In this document: one piece after another, positions 1-6,337 of the stretch
Position numbering within the stretch: position 1 is the stretch's first letter
How the letters are laid out: each line of letters opens with the position of its first letter
Translations under genes and position numbers: made by a program
Assembly: GCA_900542615.1 (NCBI GenBank)
Contig: UQOG01000044.1
Span: 1-13,767, forward strand
DNA length: 13,767 nt
Reading direction: 5' to 3'
Source of the DNA: an uncultured Eubacteriales bacterium
GTDB lineage: Bacteria > Bacillota > Clostridia > Christensenellales > CAG-138
Notes under the pieces: model-generated
Databases searched by the model: none
What the model was told of the DNA's origin: nothing
Seen by the model: the letters and a program-made list of their open reading frames with translations, nothing else

Positions 1-585
1 GGTATGGGGGCCCGCCGTGATGATCCAGTCTCTTCCCTCCTGGATCAGGGCGGTCACCGGGGCATGCAGATATACCTGGCAGCCGTTGGCGCGGGCATTC
101 TCATAGGCGGCAAAGCACAGAGCCCAGGGATCTGTCACCCCCGTGCCGGGGGCTAGAAGGGCCGAAGAAATCCCCTCGGCCAATCCGGGCTCCAGGGCCA
201 TAGCCTGGGCTCCGGTCAGGAGTTCCAGCCCCTCCACCCCATTTTCCAGCCCCTGGCCATACTTGCGCCGGACCACCTCGTCGCCCCGGGGGCCATAGCT
301 CACCAGCAGGGAGCCCCGGCGGGCAAAGGGGACGCCCAGTTGGGCGCATAGCCGGGGGAAATCCCGGTTGGCCTGTACGCACAGCCGGGCCTTGCGCGTA
401 TTGGGCTTGTTATCATAGCCGGTATAAATGATAGCGCTGTTGCCCCGGGAAATGCCGGTGCATACGTCCTCCCGCGCCTCCACCAGGCCGCAGCGCAGCC
501 GGTAAGAGGTCAGATGGCGGGCGGCAAAGCAGCCCAGCAGGCCGCCCCCCAGCACCACCGCGTCCAGGCGCGCCTCAGTAAACAC
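1..585 (-). CDS. FAD-dependent oxidoreductase, GlpA/LhgO-like (DAO family), partial
   Basis: This is the N-terminal 195 codons of a flavoprotein; the rest lies beyond the left edge. A Rossmann FAD site GGGLLG is at residues 13-18 after a hydrophobic strand (AVVL), followed by an acidic residue in GLVEAR. The stretch SRGNSAIIYTGYDNKPNTRKARL is typical of the glycerol-3-phosphate dehydrogenase / L-2-hydroxyglutarate oxidase branch of the DAO family. The GTG at 585 is the first usable start; it lies inside the end of the preceding gene (11-base overlap) and has no strong ribosome site, which suggests translational coupling. Substrate cannot be told from this fragment. Its role next to two MoeA genes is unclear: it may simply share the transcript, or it may feed electrons or substrates into the same metabolism. 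No frameshift is visible in the part present. Confidence 0.8.
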   Translation of the reverse strand, partial: MFTEARLDAVVLGGGLLGCFAARHLTSYRLRCGLVEAREDVCTGISRGNSAIIYTGYDNKPNTRKARLCVQANRDFPRLCAQLGVPFARRGSLLVSYGPRGDEVVRRKYGQGLENGVEGLELLTGAQAMALEPGLAEGISSALLAPGTGVTDPWALCFAAYENARANGCQVYLHAPVTALIQEGRDWIITAGPHT

Positions 586-2482
586 GGCGCACCCGCCCCG
601 GCCGATCCAGGGTATAGCCCCCCAGCTTTTCCAGGCGCTCGCGGAAGGCCGGCTCCGCCAGGAGTTCCAGCATACGGCGGACCAGGGGGTTGTCCCAGGC
701 ATAATCGGGGATGATCAGGTCATATTGCTCCACGCACACGGGCAGGAAATCCAGGCCGTAGATCTTCGCCGCGGAGCATATCCCCATGCCCGCATCGGCG
801 GTGCCCCCGGCGATCTGGGCGGCTACGGCGGTGTGCGTAAATTCCTCCCGCCCATATCCATACACCGCCCCAGGATCCACCCCTTCTTTCTTACATAGAT
901 AATCGGCCAGGATGCGGGTGCCGGAACCCTTTTGCCGGTTGACATAGCGCACCCCCGGGCGGGCGATGTCTCCAAAGCCCCGCAGGCCCAGAGGGTTGCC
1001 GGGGGCCACCATCAGGCCCTGGGTCCGCCCTACGCACTCCACCTGGTACACGCCCCCCTTGGGGAACTGCTTTTCTAAAATCGCCGTATTGTAGCTGCCA
1101 TCGGCTTCGTTGAGCAGATGGCAGCCGGCCACATGGGCCTCCCCCCGGCGGATGGCCATGAGGCCCCCCATAGATCCCACATGGGCGGAGTTCATAAAGG
1201 CGCCCGGATCCGCCTGATGGAGCAGGTCCGCCAACTCGTCCAGGAGGGGGTCGTGGCTGCCGATAGCCACCAGGGTGCGGGACAGCTCCCCGGCAGGGCG
1301 AAGAAGCCGGATGGATACCGTCTCCCCCGCCTCCACCCCTTCGCTCCCCTGGGGGATCTCCAGGATGCCGTCGGCCTTCATAAAGGAGGAGACCACGCCG
1401 CTGCCCCGGGCCAGGGGGGAGGCCACCAGCCGCCCTCGTACCTGCCCCAGCCGCACCCGGACAAACTCCTGGTATTTCAGGCTGGATACCACCCGGCGGC
1501 TTAGCACGGCCTGGGCCTTGTGGCCCGCTCCAGCCTCCCGGCACAGCCAAAGGTCCACCAGGGGACGAAGCAGCTGCTCGATCACAATGATGCCGGACAC
1601 GGGATAACCGGGCACCCCCAGAATGGGCTTGCAGCCCTGATACCCCAAAATGGCGGGCTTTCCCGGCTGAATGGCAATACCGTGGCAAAATACCTCCCCT
1701 ACCTGACCGATGACGGCGGCGGCATAATCCTCCCGCCCGGCGGAGGAACCGGCGTTGAGCAGCACCATATCGCACTGCTCCAGCGCCTCCGTGAGGGCGG
1801 CGCGGATCGCCTCCTCCCGGTCGGGGACGATGGGATAGACCCGGGGCGCCGCCCCCCATTCCTCCAGCATGACCGAGAAGATGACCGAGTTGAACTCCAT
1901 CACATCGCCAGGCTTTGGAGCGGCTGTGGGAGGGACCACCTCATCCCCGGTGGGGATCAGGCCGATGCGCGGCTTTGCCAGCACCTCCACCTCCAGCACG
2001 CCGGCGGCGATCATGGCCCCCATGGCGGCGGGGGAGATGGGCATATGGCCAGCCAACAGCATTTCCCCGGCGCAGATATCCTCCCCAATCTGGCGCACAT
2101 GCTGCCAGGGGACGGCAGCCTGGCGGATCACTGCCCGGCCCTCGGCAAAGACCACCTCCTCCACCATGATGACGGCATCCCTATCCTCGGGCAGGGGGTC
2201 GCCGGTATCCACCACGGTATACTGCTCCGGGAGGAGCGAGATCGGGGTGGTGTCGCTGGCGCCGAAGGTATCCGCTGCACAGACGGCGATGCCGTCCATG
2301 GCGCAGGCGGGGTAGTGGGGGGCGCAGATATGGGCGTACACCGCCCCTGCGGTGATCCGGCCCCTGGCAGCCTGGACAGGGATCCTCTCCCGCCGGGGAG
2401 CAAAGCCCGCCTCCCGCAGCAGGGCCAGGTACTGGCCCCTGGCCTCATCCAGCGGCCAGTTGTTGAGATATTGAAAAGCCAT
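575..2482 (-). CDS. MoeA-type molybdopterin metal-insertion protein fused to a PBP-like domain
   Basis: The 635-residue protein has two parts. Residues about 1-395 are a complete MoeA, which inserts molybdate or tungstate into adenylated molybdopterin: an N-terminal region with CAMDGIAV, a MoCF domain with TGDEVVPP (Asp about 180), NAGSSAGRED (about 242-251) and PGKPAILG, then a MoeA C-terminal beta domain. Residues about 400-635 resemble the periplasmic-binding-protein-like domain (PF12727 type) often joined to MoeA in clostridia and archaea, with segments such as NRQKGSGTRIL and GTADAGMGI. There is no signal peptide, so it acts in the cytoplasm. I chose ATG 2482 over the upstream TTG at 2521 because GGAGGG sits six bases before it. 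It follows moeA by 61 bases on the same strand. The extra domain may bind the oxyanion or a metabolite; that is inference. Confidence 0.88.
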   Translation of the reverse strand: MAFQYLNNWPLDEARGQYLALLREAGFAPRRERIPVQAARGRITAGAVYAHICAPHYPACAMDGIAVCAADTFGASDTTPISLLPEQYTVVDTGDPLPEDRDAVIMVEEVVFAEGRAVIRQAAVPWQHVRQIGEDICAGEMLLAGHMPISPAAMGAMIAAGVLEVEVLAKPRIGLIPTGDEVVPPTAAPKPGDVMEFNSVIFSVMLEEWGAAPRVYPIVPDREEAIRAALTEALEQCDMVLLNAGSSAGREDYAAAVIGQVGEVFCHGIAIQPGKPAILGYQGCKPILGVPGYPVSGIIVIEQLLRPLVDLWLCREAGAGHKAQAVLSRRVVSSLKYQEFVRVRLGQVRGRLVASPLARGSGVVSSFMKADGILEIPQGSEGVEAGETVSIRLLRPAGELSRTLVAIGSHDPLLDELADLLHQADPGAFMNSAHVGSMGGLMAIRRGEAHVAGCHLLNEADGSYNTAILEKQFPKGGVYQVECVGRTQGLMVAPGNPLGLRGFGDIARPGVRYVNRQKGSGTRILADYLCKKEGVDPGAVYGYGREEFTHTAVAAQIAGGTADAGMGICSAAKIYGLDFLPVCVEQYDLIIPDYAWDNPLVRRMLELLAEPAFRERLEKLGGYTLDRPGRVRRVY

Positions 2483-2543
2483 GCGCTTCCCTCCATAGGA
2501 TGATTGATATATAAGGGGCAAATATTGGTAAGCTACCGGTAGC

Positions 2544-3770
2544 TCAAGCCTCTGTAAAGGTGGTCACCAGGACCTGGCACCCCCGAGGGAGGCCCTCGCA
2601 GTCCCGGGGGATGCAGAAATAGCCGTCCGCTCCGGCCAAGGCAGTGATGAGCCCTGATTTCCCCCGGATCGGCGCCGCCTCCATCCCCTGGGGGCCTTCC
2701 CGAAGGAACACGCCATTGTACTGCGCCCGGCCATGGTTGGCGGAGACCTCCTCCGTAAGGCGGGCGGTTATCTGCCGCCGGCGGAGGGCCCGCCCCTCCA
2801 GGCGGGCAAGGAGGTCCCGAACGAAGAGGTGCGTGCAGAAGAGCGCAGCCACCGGGTGCCCCGGCAGCCCTACCATGGCCTTCCCCCCCGCCATCCTCCC
2901 CAATAGGGTGGGCTTGCCCGGCTTCATGGCGATGCCGTGGAAGAGGACCTCCCCCAGGGCGGACATGACCCGGCAGGCCGCGTCCTTCTCCCCGACGGAA
3001 CTCCCTCCGGACAGGAGGATCACCTCGCACTCCGTCAGCCCCTGCTCCACCGCCCCCATAAGGCGGTCTTCCCGATCGGGGATGATGCCGTAAAAGCGGG
3101 GCAGGGCTCCTGCCTGCTCCAGCAGGGCGCATACCATGGGGCCGTTTACATCCCGAACCTGGCCGGCGGCAGGGGCACGCTCCGGCGGCACCAGCTCATC
3201 CCCGGTGGAGATAACCCCCACCCGCAACCGGGGCACTACGGGTACTGCCGTTACGCCCAGGGCAGCCAGGGCCCCAATATCCTGGGGCTCCAGCCGGCGG
3301 CCGGCAGGGAGTACCGTGTCTCCGGGCTTCACGTCATCCCCCCGGAAGATCATGTTGTGGCCCGGGGCTACGCTTTTGAGGATGCCGATGGTGCCGTCGC
3401 CATAGTCCTCGCAAAGCTCCAGCATCTGCACTGCATCCGCCCCCTGAGGCACCTCCCCGCCGGTGGGGATGGCGGCGCAGTACCCCGGGGCCAGGGCTAG
3501 GCCCGCCCCTTCCCCCATCCGGACCTGCCCGGCTAGAAGGAGCTGCGCAGGCAGGGCCTCGGAGCAGCCGAAGGTATCCGCGGCCCGGAGGGCGTAGCCA
3601 TCTACTGTGGAGCGGCAGAAGTCCGGCACATAGGCCTCGGCAGTCACGGCCCGGGCCAGCACCCGCCCCCGGGCGGATAAGAGGGGAACCGCCTCCGGAG
3701 GGCGGCCCAAGGGTGCAAAGGCGCCGTGGATGATTTCCAGGGCCTCATCCGGGGTTTTAACATGGAGCAT
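2544..3770 (-). CDS. moeA: Molybdopterin molybdenumtransferase MoeA
   Basis: A 408-residue stand-alone MoeA of normal family length. It joins molybdate or tungstate to the dithiolene of MPT-AMP in the last cytoplasmic step before the cofactor is handed to enzymes. Diagnostic segments are STVDGYAL in the N-terminal domain, STGDELVPP (Asp 191), SGGSSVGEKD (254-263), KPGKPTLLG and GLPGHPVAALF in the MoCF domain, then a MoeA_C domain. ATG 3770 is preceded by GGAGGG at seven bases. It is the first gene of a minus-strand unit that continues into the MoeA-PBP fusion and the FAD oxidoreductase. Two MoeA proteins side by side fit an organism that uses tungsten, where paralogues may differ in metal preference. 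That split of roles is a family-based inference; nothing in the sequence says which metal each uses. Confidence 0.93.
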   Translation of the reverse strand: MLHVKTPDEALEIIHGAFAPLGRPPEAVPLLSARGRVLARAVTAEAYVPDFCRSTVDGYALRAADTFGCSEALPAQLLLAGQVRMGEGAGLALAPGYCAAIPTGGEVPQGADAVQMLELCEDYGDGTIGILKSVAPGHNMIFRGDDVKPGDTVLPAGRRLEPQDIGALAALGVTAVPVVPRLRVGVISTGDELVPPERAPAAGQVRDVNGPMVCALLEQAGALPRFYGIIPDREDRLMGAVEQGLTECEVILLSGGSSVGEKDAACRVMSALGEVLFHGIAMKPGKPTLLGRMAGGKAMVGLPGHPVAALFCTHLFVRDLLARLEGRALRRRQITARLTEEVSANHGRAQYNGVFLREGPQGMEAAPIRGKSGLITALAGADGYFCIPRDCEGLPRGCQVLVTTFTEA

Positions 3771-3884
3771 GATGCTTCCCTCCTATACGCATAGCAGGCT
3801 TTGTGGAAAACTACATCCCTGCGCCTTGCTCCCGCAGGACAAATCAAATAAAATGGAAGAAAAAGCGTGAAAGGTGAACTTGAT
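3771..3884. promoter_or_regulatory. Divergent promoter region between moeA and the ThiF-like gene
   Basis: This 114-base gap separates two divergently read genes and must hold both promoters. It contains a 6-bp dyad CCTGCG (3818-3823) / CGCAGG (3833-3838) and an AT-rich patch at 3841-3864. I see no convincing -35/-10 pair on either strand and no match that I recognise to the Moco riboswitch. Confidence 0.4.
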
Positions 3885-4580
3885 ATGCAGGAGCGCTATA
3901 TCCGTAACCTCGGCCCGCTCACGGAAGAGGAATGCCTGCTGCTCCGGCAGCGGCGGGTGTTCCTTGCCGGCTGCGGCGGGCTGGGTGGCTATCTTCTGGA
4001 GCATTTGCTCCGGGCGGGAGTGGGGGCCATCACGGTCTGCGATGGGGATACAATCGTCCCTAGCAACCTAAACCGGCAGCTTCTGGCCGATATGGAGAGC
4101 CTGGGCCGCTCCAAGACAGAGGCGGCCTGTGCCCGGGCTGCGCTGGTGAATCCAGAGGCCGCCGTGGAAGCGCGCCCCGTATTTCTTACGGCGGATAATG
4201 CCTTGGGGCTCATCGCCGGCCACGACCTGGCCCTGGACGCCTTGGACAGCCCGGCGGCCCGGCGTATCCTGGCCAGCGCCTGCCGCCAGGCAGGCATCCC
4301 CCTGGTACACGGGGCAATCCGGGGATGGTACGCCCAGGCGGCTGTGATTCTTCCGGATAGCGGCATGATGGAGCAACTCTATCCGGCCGATGCTCCGGCT
4401 GCCCCAGACCAGGGGAGCCTTTCCCCTACCGTTGGGCTGTGCGCTGCCATCCAGGCGGGAGAGGCGGTCAAGCTCCTGTGCGGCCGCCCCAGCCCCCTGG
4501 CCGGGCGGCTGCTATGGGTGGATCTAGTAGAGCAGGAGTATCAGGTGGTCTCCTTCTGCCCGGAGGGGCCGCCCAGGTGA
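3885..4580 (+). CDS. ThiF/MoeB-family adenylyltransferase lacking the zinc cysteines
   Basis: The 231-residue E1-like enzyme probably adenylates the C-terminal glycine of a MoaD/ThiS-type carrier; the likely partner is the MoaD-like protein at 8201-8482. It opens MQERYIRNLGPLTEEE, has the ATP loop GCGGLG (29-34), DGD (53-55), SNLNRQ (60-65), and a DALDSPAARR stretch matching the MoeB region that holds the essential Asp. The C-terminal half has GSLSPTVGLCAAIQAGEAVKLL, the usual family helix. The two CxxC zinc pairs of E. coli MoeB are absent, so this is a compact variant. ATG 3885 is preferred, with AAGGTG eight bases upstream; a GTG at 3867 is the alternative. It is divergent from moeA, and its last 40 bases overlap the 3' end of the LysR gene on the other strand. 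Confidence 0.88.
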   Translation: MQERYIRNLGPLTEEECLLLRQRRVFLAGCGGLGGYLLEHLLRAGVGAITVCDGDTIVPSNLNRQLLADMESLGRSKTEAACARAALVNPEAAVEARPVFLTADNALGLIAGHDLALDALDSPAARRILASACRQAGIPLVHGAIRGWYAQAAVILPDSGMMEQLYPADAPAAPDQGSLSPTVGLCAAIQAGEAVKLLCGRPSPLAGRLLWVDLVEQEYQVVSFCPEGPPR

Positions 4581-5446
4581 AAGTGCTCCTGCACAAAGGA
4601 GCGGAGGAGCCTTCCCGCCGGGGAAAGATGCTTGTCGCGCTTGAAGCATAGCATCAGGCGGCGCTGGAATTTGTCACTGCGGATGGGGAGCAGCCGGAGG
4701 GCCGGATCGCTCCGGTAGGGTCCGGCGCACCCCTCCGGCACAAAGCCCAGCCCTACACCGGCGGCTATAAGCTGCCTGTGCTGCTCCCGCTCGTCAGTAA
4801 GGCAGGCGGTGCGCAGGCCCAGGTTGAGCCCGGCGCACAGGTCGTAAGGATCCTCTATCCGCAGCTGCCCCCGCCGGAGGAATACGAAGGGTTGCCCAGC
4901 CAGGCTTCTGGGCAGTATGCCGGGCCGGCCTGCCAGGGCATGGGAAGCCGGCAGGGCCAGCAGATACCGTTCCTCCCGGAGAGGGATCCCCCGGAAGCGC
5001 CGGTACTCCCCGGTATCGGGGCAGAGAAGCATATCATATTGATTGATATCCAGGACCTCTTTGGCCGCAATGGAGCAATCCAGGTTCAGGATGATCTGGG
5101 GGTGGGCGGTGGAGAAGGCCGCCAGGCAGGCGGTAACCGGCCCATCCGGCCCGCACAGGCCCACGGAGAGCCTAGCCCCCACCCCCCCGGCATAGGTGCG
5201 TAGCTGCGCCAGCGTGCCGTCCAATTCCCGCAGGATTGACTGGGCGCTGGTGAGGAACTGGCTGCCCAGCTCATTGAGCACCACCCGCCTCCCCTGGCGG
5301 TAAAATAAAGGGGTGCCCAATTCCTCCTCCAGCCGGGCGATGCTCCGGGACAGGGAGGGCTGGCTGATATGGAGGGCCTCGGCCGCCTTGGAGAGATTTT
5401 GCAGCTGAGCCGCAGTTACAAAATACCGCATCTGGTCAAGGGTCAT
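4541..5446 (-). CDS. LysR-type transcriptional regulator
   Basis: The 301-residue protein has the standard LysR layout. A winged helix-turn-helix covers residues about 1-60 (MTLDQMRYFVTAAQLQNLSKAAEALHISQPSLSRSIARLEEELG). A linker helix follows (QFLTSAQSILRELDGTLAQL), then a two-lobed effector domain from about 90 to 295. ATG 5446 is chosen over an upstream in-frame ATG because GGGGAGGA lies six bases before it and because LysR proteins start just ahead of this helix. It is divergent from the aldehyde oxidoreductase operon, the usual arrangement for a LysR protein that controls its neighbour and itself. A weak promoter candidate (TTTTCA, 17 bases, TATGCT) can be read on the minus strand within 5517-5555. 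The effector is unknown; an aldehyde, a carboxylate or an oxyanion would fit the context. Confidence 0.93.
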   Translation of the reverse strand: MTLDQMRYFVTAAQLQNLSKAAEALHISQPSLSRSIARLEEELGTPLFYRQGRRVVLNELGSQFLTSAQSILRELDGTLAQLRTYAGGVGARLSVGLCGPDGPVTACLAAFSTAHPQIILNLDCSIAAKEVLDINQYDMLLCPDTGEYRRFRGIPLREERYLLALPASHALAGRPGILPRSLAGQPFVFLRRGQLRIEDPYDLCAGLNLGLRTACLTDEREQHRQLIAAGVGLGFVPEGCAGPYRSDPALRLLPIRSDKFQRRLMLCFKRDKHLSPAGRLLRSFVQEHFHLGGPSGQKETT

Positions 5447-5578
5447 GGCGCATCCTCCCCGGCAGAAAACAGAAAGCCTCCAAGCCGACAACCTGGCGCC
5501 GGCGGATATCGGTCATAGCATAATAGCATAAATGAATAAGTCCGATTTGAAAATTAGGACGGATATCTTGTAGAAACC

Positions 5579-5609
5579 GCCGAACCTAAGCTCCCTATTG
5601 TGGTTCGGC
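5579..5609. repeat. Inverted repeat, candidate LysR site
   Basis: GCCGAACC (5579-5586) and GGTTCGGC (5602-5609) are perfect 8-bp arms around a 15-base spacer. There is no T-run on either side, so it is unlikely to be a terminator. It lies about 95 bases upstream of the putative -35 of the AOR operon, where a LysR recognition site could be. Confidence 0.4.
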
Positions 5610-5701
5610 CGGAAAAAGATCAGGCGATTAGAGGGTTCCCTTTTCGTAAAATTATAGGATAATCTATGCCTAAAAGCAATATCCAATTTGTCTCTAAACG
5701 A

Positions 5702-5731
5702 TTTACACCCCCGTCGGCTGGACTGTAAAAT
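5702..5731 (+). promoter_or_regulatory. Putative sigma-70-type promoter of the AOR operon
   Basis: TTTACA (5702-5707) matches the -35 consensus at five of six bases. TAAAAT (5726-5731) matches the -10 at five of six. The spacer is 18 bases. Transcription would begin near 5738, giving a leader of roughly 125 bases before the first gene. No other pair in the intergenic region scored as well by eye. Confidence 0.45.
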
Positions 5732-5733
5732 AG

Positions 5734-5813
5734 AAATCAGAAGCGCATAGGCAAAAACAGCTCGGCGCTTCCTGGGCTTTTTCCTATGGGCCCAGGGGCA
5801 AAAAATACGATTT
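5734..5813 (+). ncRNA. Candidate structured mRNA leader with two hairpins and complementary loops
   Basis: Stem A pairs GAAGCGC (5740-5746) with GCGCTTC (5765-5771). Stem B starts next to it and pairs CCTGGGC (5771-5777) with GCCCAGG (5790-5796); the two share base 5771. The loop of A contains ATAGG (5747-5751) and the loop of B contains CCTAT (5783-5787), so the loops can kiss by five pairs. AAATC (5734-5738) and GATTT (5809-5813) could close the unit into a three-way junction, although the former sits at the predicted transcription start. It does not match a riboswitch family that I can name. All pairings are read directly; function is inference. Confidence 0.35.
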
Positions 5814-5856
5814 GGGGAGGTGGGTTCCTGTCCCCCTGCATATCCGGGGGTGGGAG
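5814..5856 (+). promoter_or_regulatory. Mutually exclusive hairpins at the ribosome site of the ferredoxin gene
   Basis: TCCCC (5831-5835) can pair upstream with GGGGA (5814-5818), or the overlapping CCCCC (5832-5836) can pair downstream with GGGGG (5846-5850). The downstream form ends two bases before GGGAG (5852-5856), the ribosome site for ATG 5864, and would hinder it. This is a possible translation switch. Confidence 0.3.
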
Positions 5857-5863
5857 AATGGCT

Positions 5864-6334
5864 ATGAAACAATTGGTCGTCAAGCCCGAGAAGTGCATCG
5901 GCTGCCGCACCTGCGAGCTGGTGTGTTCCTTTGGGCACTATCAGAAGTTCAGCCCCAGGCTGTCCAACATCACCGTGCTGGAATACGAGGCAGCCACCCT
6001 GGCTGTGCCGGTGGTATGCCAGCAGTGTGAGGACGCCAGCTGCATGAAAGTCTGCCCCGTCCACGCCATCAGCCGGAATGAGGACGGCATCGTCACCATC
6101 AATTACGACGCCTGCATCGGCTGCAGGCTCTGCACCAACGCCTGCGCCCTGGGCAATATGTCCTATTCGCCCCGGCTGCGGAAGGTATTTAAGTGCGATC
6201 AGTGCGGCGGCGATCCCAAATGCGTGCGCTATTGCCCCGGCGGCGCCCTGACCTACGAGGACGCCGGCCGCATGGACCCGCGCAAAAAATTGACGGCGGA
6301 CAAGATCGTAGCCGCCATGGGAATGGAGGTCTGA
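5864..6334 (+). CDS. Polyferredoxin-type electron transfer subunit of AOR (four 4Fe-4S motifs)
   Basis: The 156-residue iron-sulfur protein resembles the DmsB/HycB/AorA group. Cysteine groups appear in order: CIGCRTCELVC (11-21), CQQCEDASCMKVCP, CIGCRLCTNAC, and CDQCGGDPKCVRYCP, enough for four [4Fe-4S] clusters. The first and last groups and the two middle ones would be shared in the usual crosswise way. ATG 5864 is preferred because GGGAG is seven bases upstream; the ATG at 5858 is too close, and the protein begins MKQLVVKPEKCIGC like its relatives. It ends three bases before the AOR gene, which points to a tight complex. Its job is most likely to carry electrons between the AOR catalytic subunit and the NuoEFG-like flavoprotein or free ferredoxin. 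No signal peptide or membrane segment is seen, so it is cytoplasmic. Confidence 0.9.
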   Translation: MKQLVVKPEKCIGCRTCELVCSFGHYQKFSPRLSNITVLEYEAATLAVPVVCQQCEDASCMKVCPVHAISRNEDGIVTINYDACIGCRLCTNACALGNMSYSPRLRKVFKCDQCGGDPKCVRYCPGGALTYEDAGRMDPRKKLTADKIVAAMGMEV

Positions 6335-6337
6335 GCC

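Larger units (their letters stand above)
5447..5863. promoter_or_regulatory. Intergenic control region between LysR gene and AOR operon
   Basis: These 417 bases hold no credible gene; reading frames through them are shadows. The region is more AT-rich than the flanking genes. It contains a direct repeat CGGATATC at 5503-5510 and 5560-5567, tandem ATAGCATA copies near 5515-5531, an 8-bp inverted repeat (5579-5609), a promoter candidate (5702-5731) and the structured leader described separately. Any of the repeats between about 5500 and 5700 could be LysR sites, which are usually dyads with a T-N11-A core. Confidence 0.6.

Noticed and set aside
891..1859. 322-codon minus-strand frame inside the MoeA-PBP gene
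   Set aside because: Same strand but another frame, with a repetitive G/P/R-rich product and no ribosome site.
1520..2503. Long plus-strand frame opposite the MoeA-PBP gene
   Set aside because: The minus strand encodes clear MoeA motifs here. The plus-strand translation is low-complexity, rich in G, H and P.
5540..5863. Molybdenum/tungsten cofactor riboswitch
   Set aside because: I looked for the conserved blocks that I remember from the Moco motif and did not find them. The leader fold is reported as an unassigned structure instead.
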